A stretch of 34,378 bases of DNA, taken from positions 1-34,378 of IMG/VR virus record IMGVR_UViG_3300028228_000447; one strand, written 5' to 3'. This document shows, in pieces, positions 8,942 through 16,780 of the stretch. The notes below the pieces were generated by a model, which searched no databases, was not told where the DNA came from, and was given only the letters and a program-made list of their open reading frames with translations. The DNA comes from a virus. How positions within the stretch are numbered: the stretch's first letter is position 1; each line of letters begins with the position of its first letter. Position numbers and translations under genes: made by a program.

Positions 8942-9500
8942 ACAAATAATCCCCGATTTAGAAAATGCGTTTTCAAATGCAAAGCTAGGCGTTTCGGCTG
9001 CCCGTGTAGGTACTGCTGCGCAATCGGCTATTTTAGATCGCACGGAAAAAGGTAAATTTCTTGGTGGTACGCTATCAAATAACGGCTATTCGACTAATCC
9101 TATATCAGCCTGGAAAATAGGAGATGTTACGTATTTAAAAAACGGCTCGATTAATGTTAAAGCTGCTCGGATCGGGCCGGTTAAGTTTGCATCTAATGAT
9201 ATCCGATTTGGTAAAAAAGGCGCTGTGATTTTAGGAGGCTACAAAGCATTTAGAAAAGCATCTGGAAGGGAATCTAATAAAGTTACTTTGCTTTTGTCTG
9301 GAGCCATGTTAAATAGTCTAAATTTTGCTTACACAATCGCTCGTAACGTGGCGAAAATAGTTATAGCTGTTACTCCAGATCAAATGAATAAAGCGTTTTT
9401 TACAAATAAAAATCGTGAATGGTTAGGGCTGAGTAACCCCGAACTTGATAAAATTGAACGTGATTTATCCAACGATATCGAGCGTAGTTTGAGGGATTAG
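8928..9500 (+). CDS. gpG-like virion morphogenesis protein
   Basis: 190 residues, overlapping the portal end by 14 bases with a probable TTG start (SIRRQIIPDLENAF). The gene follows portal as gpG-type (phage virion morphogenesis/tail completion) proteins do in Mu-like clusters. Features include RVGTAAQSAILDRTEKGKFL, a Gly-rich loop, TLLLSGAMLNSLNFAYTIAR, and an acidic tail with EWLGLSNPELDKIERDL, matching the W-G(L)-S motif of this family. It is co-oriented with the portal and ends facing four small minus-strand genes. Confidence 0.78.
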   Translation: MSIRRQIIPDLENAFSNAKLGVSAARVGTAAQSAILDRTEKGKFLGGTLSNNGYSTNPISAWKIGDVTYLKNGSINVKAARIGPVKFASNDIRFGKKGAVILGGYKAFRKASGRESNKVTLLLSGAMLNSLNFAYTIARNVAKIVIAVTPDQMNKAFFTNKNREWLGLSNPELDKIERDLSNDIERSLRD

Positions 9501-9525
9501 CGTTGGTTTGTGCGCTTTGGGTGAG

Positions 9526-9699
9526 TTATTCCACATATACAGGCGTTAAGTATATTCTTTCACAGTCGTTTTTACTTATACCACATTCCCAAGCACCACA
9601 AACTTCATACCCATCATTATCAAACTTTGCTACCATTAGTAGTTCATTGTTTGCTGATACCCATAAATGCTGACCTATTTTTACATCTTCAAATTTCAT
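9526..9699 (-). CDS. small unknown protein, 57 residues
   Basis: An open frame of 57 residues, starting MKFEDVKIGQHLWVSANNEL and ending YLTPVYVE, with two clustered cysteines around GAWECG. Composition is protein-like and soluble. It converges on gpG with 25 bases between the stops, so it closes the accessory minus-strand insert. Function unknown. Confidence 0.6.
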   Translation of the reverse strand: MKFEDVKIGQHLWVSANNELLMVAKFDNDGYEVCGAWECGISKNDCERIYLTPVYVE

Positions 9700-9773
9700 A
9701 ATTATCTAATTTAAAAGAGCATAACACGGTATATAAAAAATTTCGCTTTGCTCCACATTTCATATACTATTCG

Positions 9774-10151
9774 TTATGTGCCAATTAAAGGGCACTGACA
9801 CACACGCATTAATTCAATTAATTCTGATTTCTCATTAAGTGTTGTTAAGTGATTTTCGGTAGAGTTTATATAAACTTGCCAATCTCCGTAATGATGATTT
9901 TCTAATATTGAAATTTCTGAAAAGTGATCAACTTGCTGTTCTAGTGTCATATCTCCAACAACTTGTGGACAAGGAGAAATTAATATGTCGCAGTAGTAGC
10001 CATCAATTTTGAAATAAACTCTAAATTGTTTCCAACGATTATCAAACCATCTTTCTGCTTTAGAAAATCCTTTTGAAATAAGAAAATCGGCACATAACAA
10101 GCGGTTAGCGTCATTGCCTTTTTCGTGGTTAATTGTAATTTTGTTTTCCAT
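9774..10151 (-). CDS. unknown protein, 125 residues
   Basis: An uninterrupted 125-residue soluble protein, mildly acidic with many aromatic residues (SKAERWFDNRWKQFRVYFKI). It contains a CDILISPCPQV segment with two cysteines. I do not recognise the family. It is part of a run of short genes between gpF and gpG, and a TTTTGTGTTT-complement leader element sits 25 bases upstream. Confidence 0.6.
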   Translation of the reverse strand: MENKITINHEKGNDANRLLCADFLISKGFSKAERWFDNRWKQFRVYFKIDGYYCDILISPCPQVVGDMTLEQQVDHFSEISILENHHYGDWQVYINSTENHLTTLNEKSELIELMRVCQCPLIGT

Positions 10152-10158
10152 ATCAAAT

Positions 10159-10289
10159 TTATTTTAAAGTTAAAGTTTTGTGTTTCAAAGTCTGCAACGA
10201 ACGCCAATCGCCCATCCGTTGCGCATCCCACATGTCGTGGTCATGATCATAGCCACAATCACAAATTCTTTTGATTTCATTTCACTCAT
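10159..10289 (-). CDS. small Cys/His-rich protein, 43 residues (one frame slip)
   Basis: Repairing one missing base in the T4 run at 10269-10272 gives a 43-residue frame beginning MSEMKSKRICDCGYDHDHDM and continuing WDAQRMGDWRSLQ. Its ATG overlaps the upstream stop as ATGA, which strongly supports the repair. CxC followed by HDHD could bind a metal ion. Function unknown. Without the repair both frames run into short, less protein-like sequences. Confidence 0.55.
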
Positions 10290-10561
10290 AGCCCGACCCG
10301 ATATTCAGCCGAAAGACTCCAGTAGACTTCTGATGTATATTCAGCATCATATTCGACTAAAGGCAGTACCTTTTTAAGTTCTAGCTCAACGTATTGAGCG
10401 AGTTCTATTTCCTGCCCACATGGCCACAATTCATAGCTGTGTTGGTATTCAGTTCCCAACCCATGGTCGAAGCTTTCATCCACTTTAACCGTTTTTGTGC
10501 CGGTATGTTCGTTTACTTTCTGCGCTATGTTATTTAGCGCCTCATATATTTGGTCAGTCAT
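10286..10561 (-). CDS. unknown acidic protein
   Basis: About 91 residues from ATG 10561 (MTDQIYEALNNIAQKVNEHT). Acidic and helical, with LWPCGQEIELAQYVELELKK in the centre. I prefer this start because the longer frame reaches back into the terminator hairpin. MEKI at 10573 is an alternative. It is coupled by ATGA to the next small gene. Function unknown. Confidence 0.55.
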   Translation of the reverse strand: MTDQIYEALNNIAQKVNEHTGTKTVKVDESFDHGLGTEYQHSYELWPCGQEIELAQYVELELKKVLPLVEYDAEYTSEVYWSLSAEYRVGL

Positions 10562-10577
10562 TATCTTTTCCATTTTG

Positions 10578-10621
10578 TGTTTAAAAAAAAGGGCGCTACT
10601 CAATGAACTAAGCAACGCCCC
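10578..10621 (-). terminator. rho-independent terminator after the 50-residue gene
   Basis: On the minus strand GGGCGTTGCT pairs with AGTAGCGCCC (10 pairs, two of them G-T) around a 10-base loop, followed by eight T. It lies 10 bases after the stop of the gene at 10631-10783. Confidence 0.85.
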
Positions 10622-10630
10622 AACCCTAGA

Positions 10631-10783
10631 CTAAACTAATTTAATTAAGCTTAAATTTTGTTGTATAGAAACAAGTAAAGCAGCGCCAGTCATTACACAA
10701 GGCTTTGACGCAAAGAATAAACCATCATCATACAATCCGTCTTTGTTTATTTCTGTGATTGGGTTTGGGCTAGTGTGATACAT
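10631..10783 (-). CDS. small unknown protein on its own transcription unit, 50 residues
   Basis: 50 codons from an ATG 40 bases downstream of a near-consensus promoter, with the stop 10 bases before a strong terminator. The peptide starts MYHTSPNPITEINKDGLYDD, then GLFFASKPCVMTGAALLVS. The first part recalls the N-termini of larger phage and bacterial proteins with an xHTSPxxITEI start, so the gene may be a truncated or minimal relative; this is recollection, not a search. Independent promoter and terminator mark it as a moron-like insert. Confidence 0.6.
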   Translation of the reverse strand: MYHTSPNPITEINKDGLYDDGLFFASKPCVMTGAALLVSIQQNLSLIKLV

Positions 10784-10822
10784 TGTATTTGCGGTTGTGT
10801 TTGTGTTTCTTAATTTTCTTAA

Positions 10823-10851
10823 ATATACACCATTAAAAACTACTTGTCAAG
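10823..10851 (-). promoter_or_regulatory. sigma-70-type promoter
   Basis: Minus strand TTGACA (10846-10851), 17 bases, TATATT (10823-10828): perfect -35 and near-perfect -10 with ideal spacing. The predicted transcript starts near 10816 and carries an AAACACAAAACACAAC leader before the ATG at 10783. Confidence 0.85.
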
Positions 10852-10864
10852 TGTAAAAGTGAAA

Positions 10865-11380
10865 CTATTTTAAATTATTTTCACTCACATCATTCAGTAA
10901 AGCAAATTCACCGAAATAATGCAATGCTGCTTTATTGTACGCTATCGCTGCATCTCGCTCATTTGCGAACGTGCCTAAGTATACATCTTTTTGATTAAAT
11001 ACTATTCGTGATCTAAAAGACCACCCCAGATTCCTACTGAATTTGTAAACCCCTTTGTACTTGCTAGACCCACCTTTTCGATTTTTTTGATTTCTCATGT
11101 TTTCTACATGGGTGCATAGCCTTAGATTGCTTTTTCTATTGTCCAAGGTATCATGATTTATGTGGTCAACATGAACTTTGCTATCTTCTACGCCCATAAT
11201 AAATCGGTGCATTGATATGGTTTTTCTTATTTGCTTACCGTCTTTCATGCCAATATGTTGGATTCGCCTCGCATATCCAGTTCCAGCCTTATTATATTGC
11301 CACTTAAATTCATTTACCCGATCGAAGTCGTCAGCATCTACTATTGCTGATTTGCCTTGTGTTAGTTCAATTTTATTCAT
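10865..11380 (-). CDS. HNH endonuclease with AP2 DNA-binding domain
   Basis: 171 residues, a free-standing homing-type endonuclease. The N-terminal part (IVDADDFDRVNEFKWQYNKA) leads to the HNH core: HRFIMGVEDSKVHVDHINHD and TLDNRKSNLRLCTHVENMRN, with the paired His and Asn of the metal site. The C-terminal ~60 residues form an AP2/ERF-like fold: SSKYKGVYKF, YLGTFANERDAAIAYNKAAL. Such genes cut alleles that lack them and spread by repair. It sits between gpF and the accessory genes, next to the point where morphogenesis genes change strand. A TATACT -10-like box at 11416-11421 and an AACACAAAAC leader precede it. Confidence 0.92.
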   Translation of the reverse strand: MNKIELTQGKSAIVDADDFDRVNEFKWQYNKAGTGYARRIQHIGMKDGKQIRKTISMHRFIMGVEDSKVHVDHINHDTLDNRKSNLRLCTHVENMRNQKNRKGGSSKYKGVYKFSRNLGWSFRSRIVFNQKDVYLGTFANERDAAIAYNKAALHYFGEFALLNDVSENNLK

Positions 11381-11415
11381 TTATTCATTTTCGGTTAGTT
11401 TGTTTTGTGTTGTCA

Positions 11416-11421
11416 AGTATA
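11416..11421 (-). promoter_or_regulatory. possible -10 box for the HNH gene
   Basis: Minus strand TATACT followed by TGACAACACAAAACAAAC places a start site about 7 bases downstream, at the same leader motif that follows the two strong promoters. No good -35 is present, so this is weak. Confidence 0.3.
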
Positions 11422-11448
11422 ATACTAAATTAATCGCAATAAAAAAAC

Positions 11449-12267
11449 TTATTCCCAATCTTTATCAAACGGCACTAACTGATGCCTGCAATTGTACCCA
11501 CCCCCGTACACCGTTGGCGGTTGTGGCCCCGTATCATTTGTGATCATTTCCCAGTACTCCCAACTTCGAATATCGTTAACGTGTTGAGCGCAAAAAGATC
11601 GTGTAAGATTATCCATTGGGCCATAATATTTAGCCGTCTCAATTCCGCTTTTTTTACCCTGCTCTTTTCGAATTGTGCGATCTATTGCGAATAAAGACGT
11701 ATTAGCTACCGTACCAGCGTATTTGGGTAGTATGCCACTTTTGCTAATCAAGTCGCTTTTAAGCTGGGCGAAACTTACGGATTCATTATCAAATACGGTG
11801 TTTCGATAATTTAACAATGTGCGAGATAATTCAATTTCTTGTGCTTCCGTGCCTCTTCTTACAGAGTCCATCACATAGCCTAGTTGCTCTAAAACGGCTG
11901 GTATGACTCGTGCATCGTCGCCAATTTTTAAGTTATCTAAGTCTAATTTATTCCATACTACATCTGCCGTATTGATTCTTTTATTAATAATGTCAATCAA
12001 GTCTGGAGTAAGCTTAGTAATGCCAGCTTGATCAAAGTAAAACGGTAAGTTATTTACCATGTCATCCATCCGATTCGCATTAGCAAAAACTGGTTTAATC
12101 CGCTTACCATCTGAACTCATTTGCATCTGTGATAGCTCAGCTATTAGCGACCGACTAAATGCCCGTTTAAATTTGTGATTGCGCTCTAGTATCTGAGCAA
12201 ACCAGCGATCCATATTTTTTGAATCGGCTGCTAAGGCTTTATCTAACCTCTCTGTAAATTCACTCAT
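11449..12267 (-). CDS. gpF-like minor head protein (phage head morphogenesis)
   Basis: 272 residues of the Mu gpF / SPP1 gp7 minor capsid family, which binds the inside of the portal vertex. The helical N-terminal two-thirds (SEFTERLDKALAADSKNMDR) leads to the family's C-terminal module: YYGPMDNLTRSFCAQHVNDI, then WEYWEMITNDTG and the closing YGGGYNCRHQLVPFDKDWE. The conserved Cys and His residues are present. The gene overlaps terminase by ATGA. In Mu-like clusters the portal lies between these genes; here it is missing from that position and found reversed 2.5 kb away. Confidence 0.88.
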   Translation of the reverse strand: MSEFTERLDKALAADSKNMDRWFAQILERNHKFKRAFSRSLIAELSQMQMSSDGKRIKPVFANANRMDDMVNNLPFYFDQAGITKLTPDLIDIINKRINTADVVWNKLDLDNLKIGDDARVIPAVLEQLGYVMDSVRRGTEAQEIELSRTLLNYRNTVFDNESVSFAQLKSDLISKSGILPKYAGTVANTSLFAIDRTIRKEQGKKSGIETAKYYGPMDNLTRSFCAQHVNDIRSWEYWEMITNDTGPQPPTVYGGGYNCRHQLVPFDKDWE

Positions 12268-13487
12268 ATCATTACGCCTTGCTCATATATTTGGTCTGTT
12301 AATGATTCGAGACCTGAAGTTGTTATTTCTGGCCTGAATAGCTGCGTGTTTGTAGCATATCGAATTGAATCAATGCCATGATTCCATTTATCAATCGGCT
12401 TATTAAGTGCCTGACCATTCCGATCTTTCGCCCACGTGTACGAGCTAAACTCTTCGACTAATTCTTTAGAGCTTCTTAGTACATTTATTTTATAGCGTTT
12501 GAGCTGGTCAATTCCATTCATTACGCTATCTTTACCCTTTTCAGCACCTTCTAAAAAGAACCCGAAGCGATTCAATTCTTCTATACTCTTTGGCTCAGCT
12601 GAGTCTGCTATAATCTTTTGCGATCCATTTATATTCAATTCCCTTAGCTTCTTTGCTATGTCGCTATTCGTTAAGCCCGTTTCATATATTAATTGCCTAG
12701 TGTATAATTCGCCACTAAATAAAGCGGTTTCAGTTAGTACGGTTGGATCATTTGTATAGCCAAAATCTAAACCAAAAACTTTCCATTTAGGATACTTCGG
12801 AAATTCGTCGACCTCTTCAAATTCAGGAAATATTAAGCCTTCTAAGCGCCCTAGCTCGCCTAATCCGTACACTTTCCATCTATATTCGTTTGCCGTCTTT
12901 CTTGCTATATTTTGCGGTGTTGGCTCGTAGCCTAGGATTGACTTTAAGATAGTCGGATGAATAAAATCGTTATCTCTGTAAGTCGAGTTAAACCAATCCA
13001 CATCATCTCGCCCCTTTAGCATATCATGCGCCCAAAAGCTAGCGGATGGATTAAAATCAATAATACTTTTAACATTTGTTCTTATTCTTAATTGCTCAAA
13101 TACATTCTTAGATATGCCGTTGGCTTCGTTTAAAAAACAGTAATCTCTTTTACCATTCTTTGCATCCTGCTCATCTGCATAAGAAGTAAATTCAATAATG
13201 CTGCCCGTTTTAAAATAGTATATGTAGTCGGATTTGTTAAATCGGTCTATCTGTTGACTAAAAAAAGACGTTGAATCAACTACATTTTTTGCATCTCTAA
13301 TAGCGCCTTTTTTTAAATTAGGTAAATCTGAGCCGACGACGGTAATAACTTTGTTTCGCTGCGTTGAAGCAATAGTAAATAGCCCTTGTATGATGCTATA
13401 CGTTTTTGAGCTACTGGAACCACCTTCATGAACTACAATAGATTTGAGGCTATCTAATGTAGCTTTATATAGCCAGTTAACATCCAT
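12264..13487 (-). CDS. terL: terminase large subunit
   Basis: 407 residues, intact. ATPase domain: Walker A HEGGSSSSKTYSII near residue 20, adenine/translocation region, Walker B RDYCFLNEANG near residue 115 with the catalytic Glu. Nuclease domain: FGLDFGYTNDPT near residue 230, IIADSAEPKSIEEL near 285, and the last acidic site in WNHGIDSIRYATNT near 375. These are the RNase H-fold metal ligands of packaging terminases. It translocates DNA into the prohead and cuts concatemers. Coupled to the small subunit by TAATG and to gpF by ATGA. Confidence 0.95.
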   Translation of the reverse strand: MDVNWLYKATLDSLKSIVVHEGGSSSSKTYSIIQGLFTIASTQRNKVITVVGSDLPNLKKGAIRDAKNVVDSTSFFSQQIDRFNKSDYIYYFKTGSIIEFTSYADEQDAKNGKRDYCFLNEANGISKNVFEQLRIRTNVKSIIDFNPSASFWAHDMLKGRDDVDWFNSTYRDNDFIHPTILKSILGYEPTPQNIARKTANEYRWKVYGLGELGRLEGLIFPEFEEVDEFPKYPKWKVFGLDFGYTNDPTVLTETALFSGELYTRQLIYETGLTNSDIAKKLRELNINGSQKIIADSAEPKSIEELNRFGFFLEGAEKGKDSVMNGIDQLKRYKINVLRSSKELVEEFSSYTWAKDRNGQALNKPIDKWNHGIDSIRYATNTQLFRPEITTSGLESLTDQIYEQGVMI

Positions 13488-13930
13488 TATTTTTTAATTT
13501 GTGGGGCATTTACAACTGTTACAATAAATTCAGTTTCAATATCCGTTTTAATCTCGCTACGTTCAGGCGCATTTAGCCCTAGAAGCTTGTTAATTTCTTT
13601 CTGCACTTCTCTACACTCCTTTAAGTCAGGTCGTGGACTAGCGGTCATATTTAAGCGATACAATTCAGTAAGTCTGGCATAAGCTAATAGCGTTTCGTTT
13701 CTTTTTGATTCGTCTGAGATGTAAGCCAGCGTGCTGAAGATTTTTTCAATTTCTTCGTTGACTTTTGGAAGTGGGATATTCCAGCTTTCCGAAACTTCAT
13801 TGATAACATCGTCTGCAAAGTCTTTAGTTTGCGATAATTCAGACATGATCCGGGCTTTGATAGTACTTCTATCGTCTCCGTTCATTAGCATTTCTGCTAT
13901 TTCTCTTTGTTTATTGCTGCTTAGTGTCAT
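13487..13930 (-). CDS. probable terminase small subunit
   Basis: 147 residues immediately before the large subunit. Composition is helical. The N-terminal region (SNKQREIAEMLMNGDDRSTI) resembles a helix-turn-helix DNA-recognition segment, followed by coiled-coil stretches (KVNEEIEKIFSTLAYISDE) expected for an oligomerising subunit and a beta-like tail (TEFIVTVVNAPQIKK). No unique family motif is evident. The call rests on size, order and composition. Confidence 0.6.
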   Translation of the reverse strand: MTLSSNKQREIAEMLMNGDDRSTIKARIMSELSQTKDFADDVINEVSESWNIPLPKVNEEIEKIFSTLAYISDESKRNETLLAYARLTELYRLNMTASPRPDLKECREVQKEINKLLGLNAPERSEIKTDIETEFIVTVVNAPQIKK

Positions 13931-14322
13931 TTTAAAGTGTCCTTTATTTGATACAAATTACAAAAAAAGTGTCTAAAATGGTGGAATTCGGAAATAATCG
14001 TGTAAGTAGCGCTTGTTTCGGTGAGCTTCATCTCATGTAGAATTTGGCTTTTGCTTTGCTTATCTGTCCCCACTTTGAATTCTACTGCGCCATATTTGCC
14101 ATCTAAGCTCACTAAACTCATATCAGCTACACCTTCTACCAATCCCTTAGCTTTGAGCCTGCTAAGGGCGATTTTAAGAGCTCGACGGCTTAGCATTGGA
14201 GCGTTGTTGTTATTGCTCCAAAACAGGCCTCGAAATTGTGGGTAATTGTTCCATGCCCATTGGAAGCATTTAGCTTGCAGCTGATCGTGTGATAGGCCGT
14301 CTTTATTTACGTTTTTACTCAT
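13927..14322 (-). CDS. VRR-NUC-like endonuclease
   Basis: 131 residues of PD-(D/E)xK type. A helical N-terminus with HDQLQAKCFQWAWNNYPQFR is followed by WSNNNNAP, LKAKGLVEGVADMSLVSLDG with the metal-binding Asp, and KYGAVEFKVGTDKQSKSQ with the ExK motif, then a final helix. This layout is typical of small phage VRR-NUC proteins that act in DNA processing or packaging. It is the first gene after the repeat-bearing gap and overlaps the next gene by four bases. Confidence 0.8.
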   Translation of the reverse strand: MSKNVNKDGLSHDQLQAKCFQWAWNNYPQFRGLFWSNNNNAPMLSRRALKIALSRLKAKGLVEGVADMSLVSLDGKYGAVEFKVGTDKQSKSQILHEMKLTETSATYTIISEFHHFRHFFCNLYQIKDTLK

Positions 14323-14592
14323 GTTGTTTTAGCTCGTTTAATTGGTTTGAATTGGGATGAATTAGCATTGTAACAGGTAACAGATGGGTAACAGATAAAA
14401 AAGGGCTATGTGTTACCTTCTAAGTTCTTATTTACTAACTACTTAACTACTATTAAATATAGATAACAGATAAATATAATAATAAGAGTATATAGAAATA
14501 TTATTTTATATGACATGGCTATATAAAATTTCATTTTATAAAAGTTTGCCGTTCTATGTGTTCTATCTGTTACCTTTTGCACTTTATCCCCA
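14323..14592. other. gene-free AT-rich gap with repeats (candidate replication origin)
   Basis: A 270-base AT-rich stretch between the primase-helicase gene and the late genes. It holds two exact GGTAACAGAT repeats (14376-14385, 14387-14396), a variant GATAACAGAT (14462-14471), an inverted copy ATCTGTTACC (14565-14574) and a partial inverted TGTTACC (14411-14417). A further direct copy is at 14623-14632 inside the helicase gene end. The rest is very AT-rich with several TATA-like blocks. A 31-codon hydrophobic minus-strand frame in it could be chance. Confidence 0.6.
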
Positions 14593-14632
14593 CTAAAACG
14601 GTGCGTCGTAATCACTTACAGAGGTAACAGAT
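14376..14632. repeat. GGTAACAGAT iteron-like repeats
   Basis: Exact copies on the plus strand at 14376-14385, 14387-14396 and 14623-14632, inverted at 14565-14574, and one mismatch at 14462-14471. The first two are 11 bases apart, one helical turn, as for iterons bound by an initiator. Confidence 0.7.
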
Positions 14633-16780
14633 AAATCGTCATTTTCACGTAAAAAATACGCTCTTTTAGTTCCTTGTTTAGACTTGACAAGTTTTTTTTC
14701 AAAACCGAGGTGTTTTAATTCAATGCCAAGTTTTCGAGAATTGAGCTTTTGCGATGTTCTTTGCTCGATATATACCTTAATTTCTGTGTTTGAAAGTGCA
14801 AGTCTATTTGGGGTATTTTCGGTTGCTGGGGAGAAGTATTTTTGTATTAGTTCGGCTTCGATTGAAGCTTGGTAATAGTATTGTGTATTTCTGTTGAGTA
14901 GCTCTATATCGTCGCTGCTAAGGTGGAAGCTTTCGCCCGCTTTATATGCGTGGTAGGCTTCGCACCATAGGGCTGTTTTGTCTATTTTATTATACATTTG
15001 ATGATTGTAGGATAAAAGCTCAATGGGGATTATTCGCCTATTCCCCGTTGGGTCGGAGATTATTTCTAGGTTGTTGGTTGTACCGCAGAATGCAGCAATC
15101 CGCCTTATATCTTCGTTTGTAGTGCCATAAGGCTTGCGAAGATTAAACCATTGAGCAGATGTAAGCTTTTTCAAAAGGCTTATATCGTGCTTATCCATAT
15201 TCTCCATTTCGTCGTTAAGTAGTATAGCTTTTGAACACATAAGAAGCTTATCGTCGTTACTTCCGTTAAATTCACTTTCGCCAAAAAGCAGTTGAATTTC
15301 TTGCGGTATTAAGTGCCTTAGCCAAAAAGTCTTGCCCGTATTTTGTTTGGTTCCCGCAAGGACTAGGACTAGTGGGGAGTGGTGTTTAAACCACATTGCA
15401 ACAGCTCCAACAAGCCATTTGCGGATAAAATGGTAGGCGTAGTTATCGCTGGTTCCTGTCGTTGTGTGTATCGTATCAGCTAAAGCTTTGATGTAGCCAG
15501 TCTTTGTGTGATTTGATGCGTGCGTTTTGAAAAACTCTTTTATTGGGTTGTAGTTGGTGATAAAGTTTGATTTTATGGTTGAGAAAACAAGGTCTTTAGT
15601 AGCTTTTGGAAATAGTTGGCGGCATTCAATATAGATGCTGTTCATGTCACGGTCTGTGACAGCGTCGTTTTTTTTAGCAAACTCATATTTTAGCGTTATT
15701 TCATTATATCGCATTGGATAATGTAACCGAATAAAGTTTTTTATATGCTGAATTAGGTCTCCATCGTCTGTGGTCGTGTCTTCGTCTGAAGTAGAAAAAA
15801 CTTGTTCAACTAGGGCTTTAGAGCGTTCGGGTTCTATGCCCTCGATTGCTTGAAGCGTTTTTATAGCGTCTTCGGGCGTCGATCTTTGTTTCTTTGCGTT
15901 CCGAGCGACGAGCTTAATAGATTGCGTTTCGGGCGTTGATATTTGTAGGCCTGCTTGCTTTGCGTAGTAGTAGAAAGTTGATATAGTTTTTTGCTTAACG
16001 CCTTTAAATGAGTTATATTTTTTTTCGTCATTGTTTTTGGGTTGTATTCTGGATGATTAGCGCTTATTGCTTGAAAGTAGCTTAGTCCAGCTGTTCCATA
16101 TTCTGAGTAAATAGCTTGGCCGATAGCGATCCACGTATAATAATCGGCTGTTAAGTCTATTCGTCGATCTTGAATTTGCTGAAGTATATAAGAAAAGTCA
16201 TCTTGTGAGCTGATATAAATTTTCGGATATAGTATTTCTTTGGGCTTTTTGGCGGTAGCTGAGTAAATTGGGTTGAATCTGCATTTAAGTGTAAGTCTGG
16301 GTCTGAGCTAAAAAAGCGTAGCCTATTAACATTTTTGCATGCACGATCTATTTGCAGTTGATATTGTTTGCTGTAATAAGCTTCGAGCGCATCGAAATGT
16401 TCACGATGTTTTTTGCCGTCTATCTTAACGATTATACATAGCCCGGTATGCGAAACAGATAAGAAGCCAGAGAATGTATATGGGTCAGCGTATAGAAGCG
16501 CTCTAGCCTCGTCTAAGTCATCAATATGGTCAAAATCTATGGCAATTAGTCCGCTGTGTTGTTGCAGTGAATTAGCTTCTTTATTTGCAAAAGTGCCCGA
16601 AACGGTAAAGCATGGAACGTGCCAGGCTTTGTAATCTCTGCGTTCTTGATAGCCAGTAATTTTAGCTAATTCGTCTACTTTTGTTTGATATTGGCCCGTC
16701 CGAATTTTTTCGAGTAGCCCAAGAATTGGTGCGTCTATTAATTGATTTGATGTTGAGTTAGTAAAGAATGTTACGTTCAT
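14593..16780 (-). CDS. primase-helicase of the VirE / BT4734-like type (two or more frame slips)
   Basis: About 728 residues once slips near 16230 and in the T-run near 16020 are repaired. N-terminal domain (first ~200 residues) is BT4734/VirE_N-like: SGLIAIDFDHIDDLDEARAL with a primase-type acidic pair, and SHTGLCIIVKIDGKKHREHF. The C-terminal ~370 residues form a virulence-associated-E helicase: Walker A LVLAGTKQNTGKTFWLRHLI, acidic Walker B region KAILLNDEMENMDK, then LKKLTSAQWFNLRKPYG, RIAAFCGTTNNLEIISDPTG and NRRIIPIELL. This is the likely replicative helicase-primase. The start ATG overlaps the methylase stop as ATGA. It is the last early gene and borders the repeat region. Confidence 0.88.

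Noticed and set aside
7566-9780. Invertible DNA cassette around the portal genes
   Set aside because: No matching inverted repeats at the two borders and no invertase gene in the window.
9980-10231. Minus-strand 83-codon frame overlapping the 125-residue protein
   Set aside because: It overlaps both the 125-residue gene and the repaired 43-residue gene in another frame and has no protein-like pattern.
14433-14530. 31-codon hydrophobic minus-strand frame in the repeat gap
   Set aside because: Very AT-rich DNA readily yields Ile/Leu/Tyr/Phe codons; no ribosome site or coupling.
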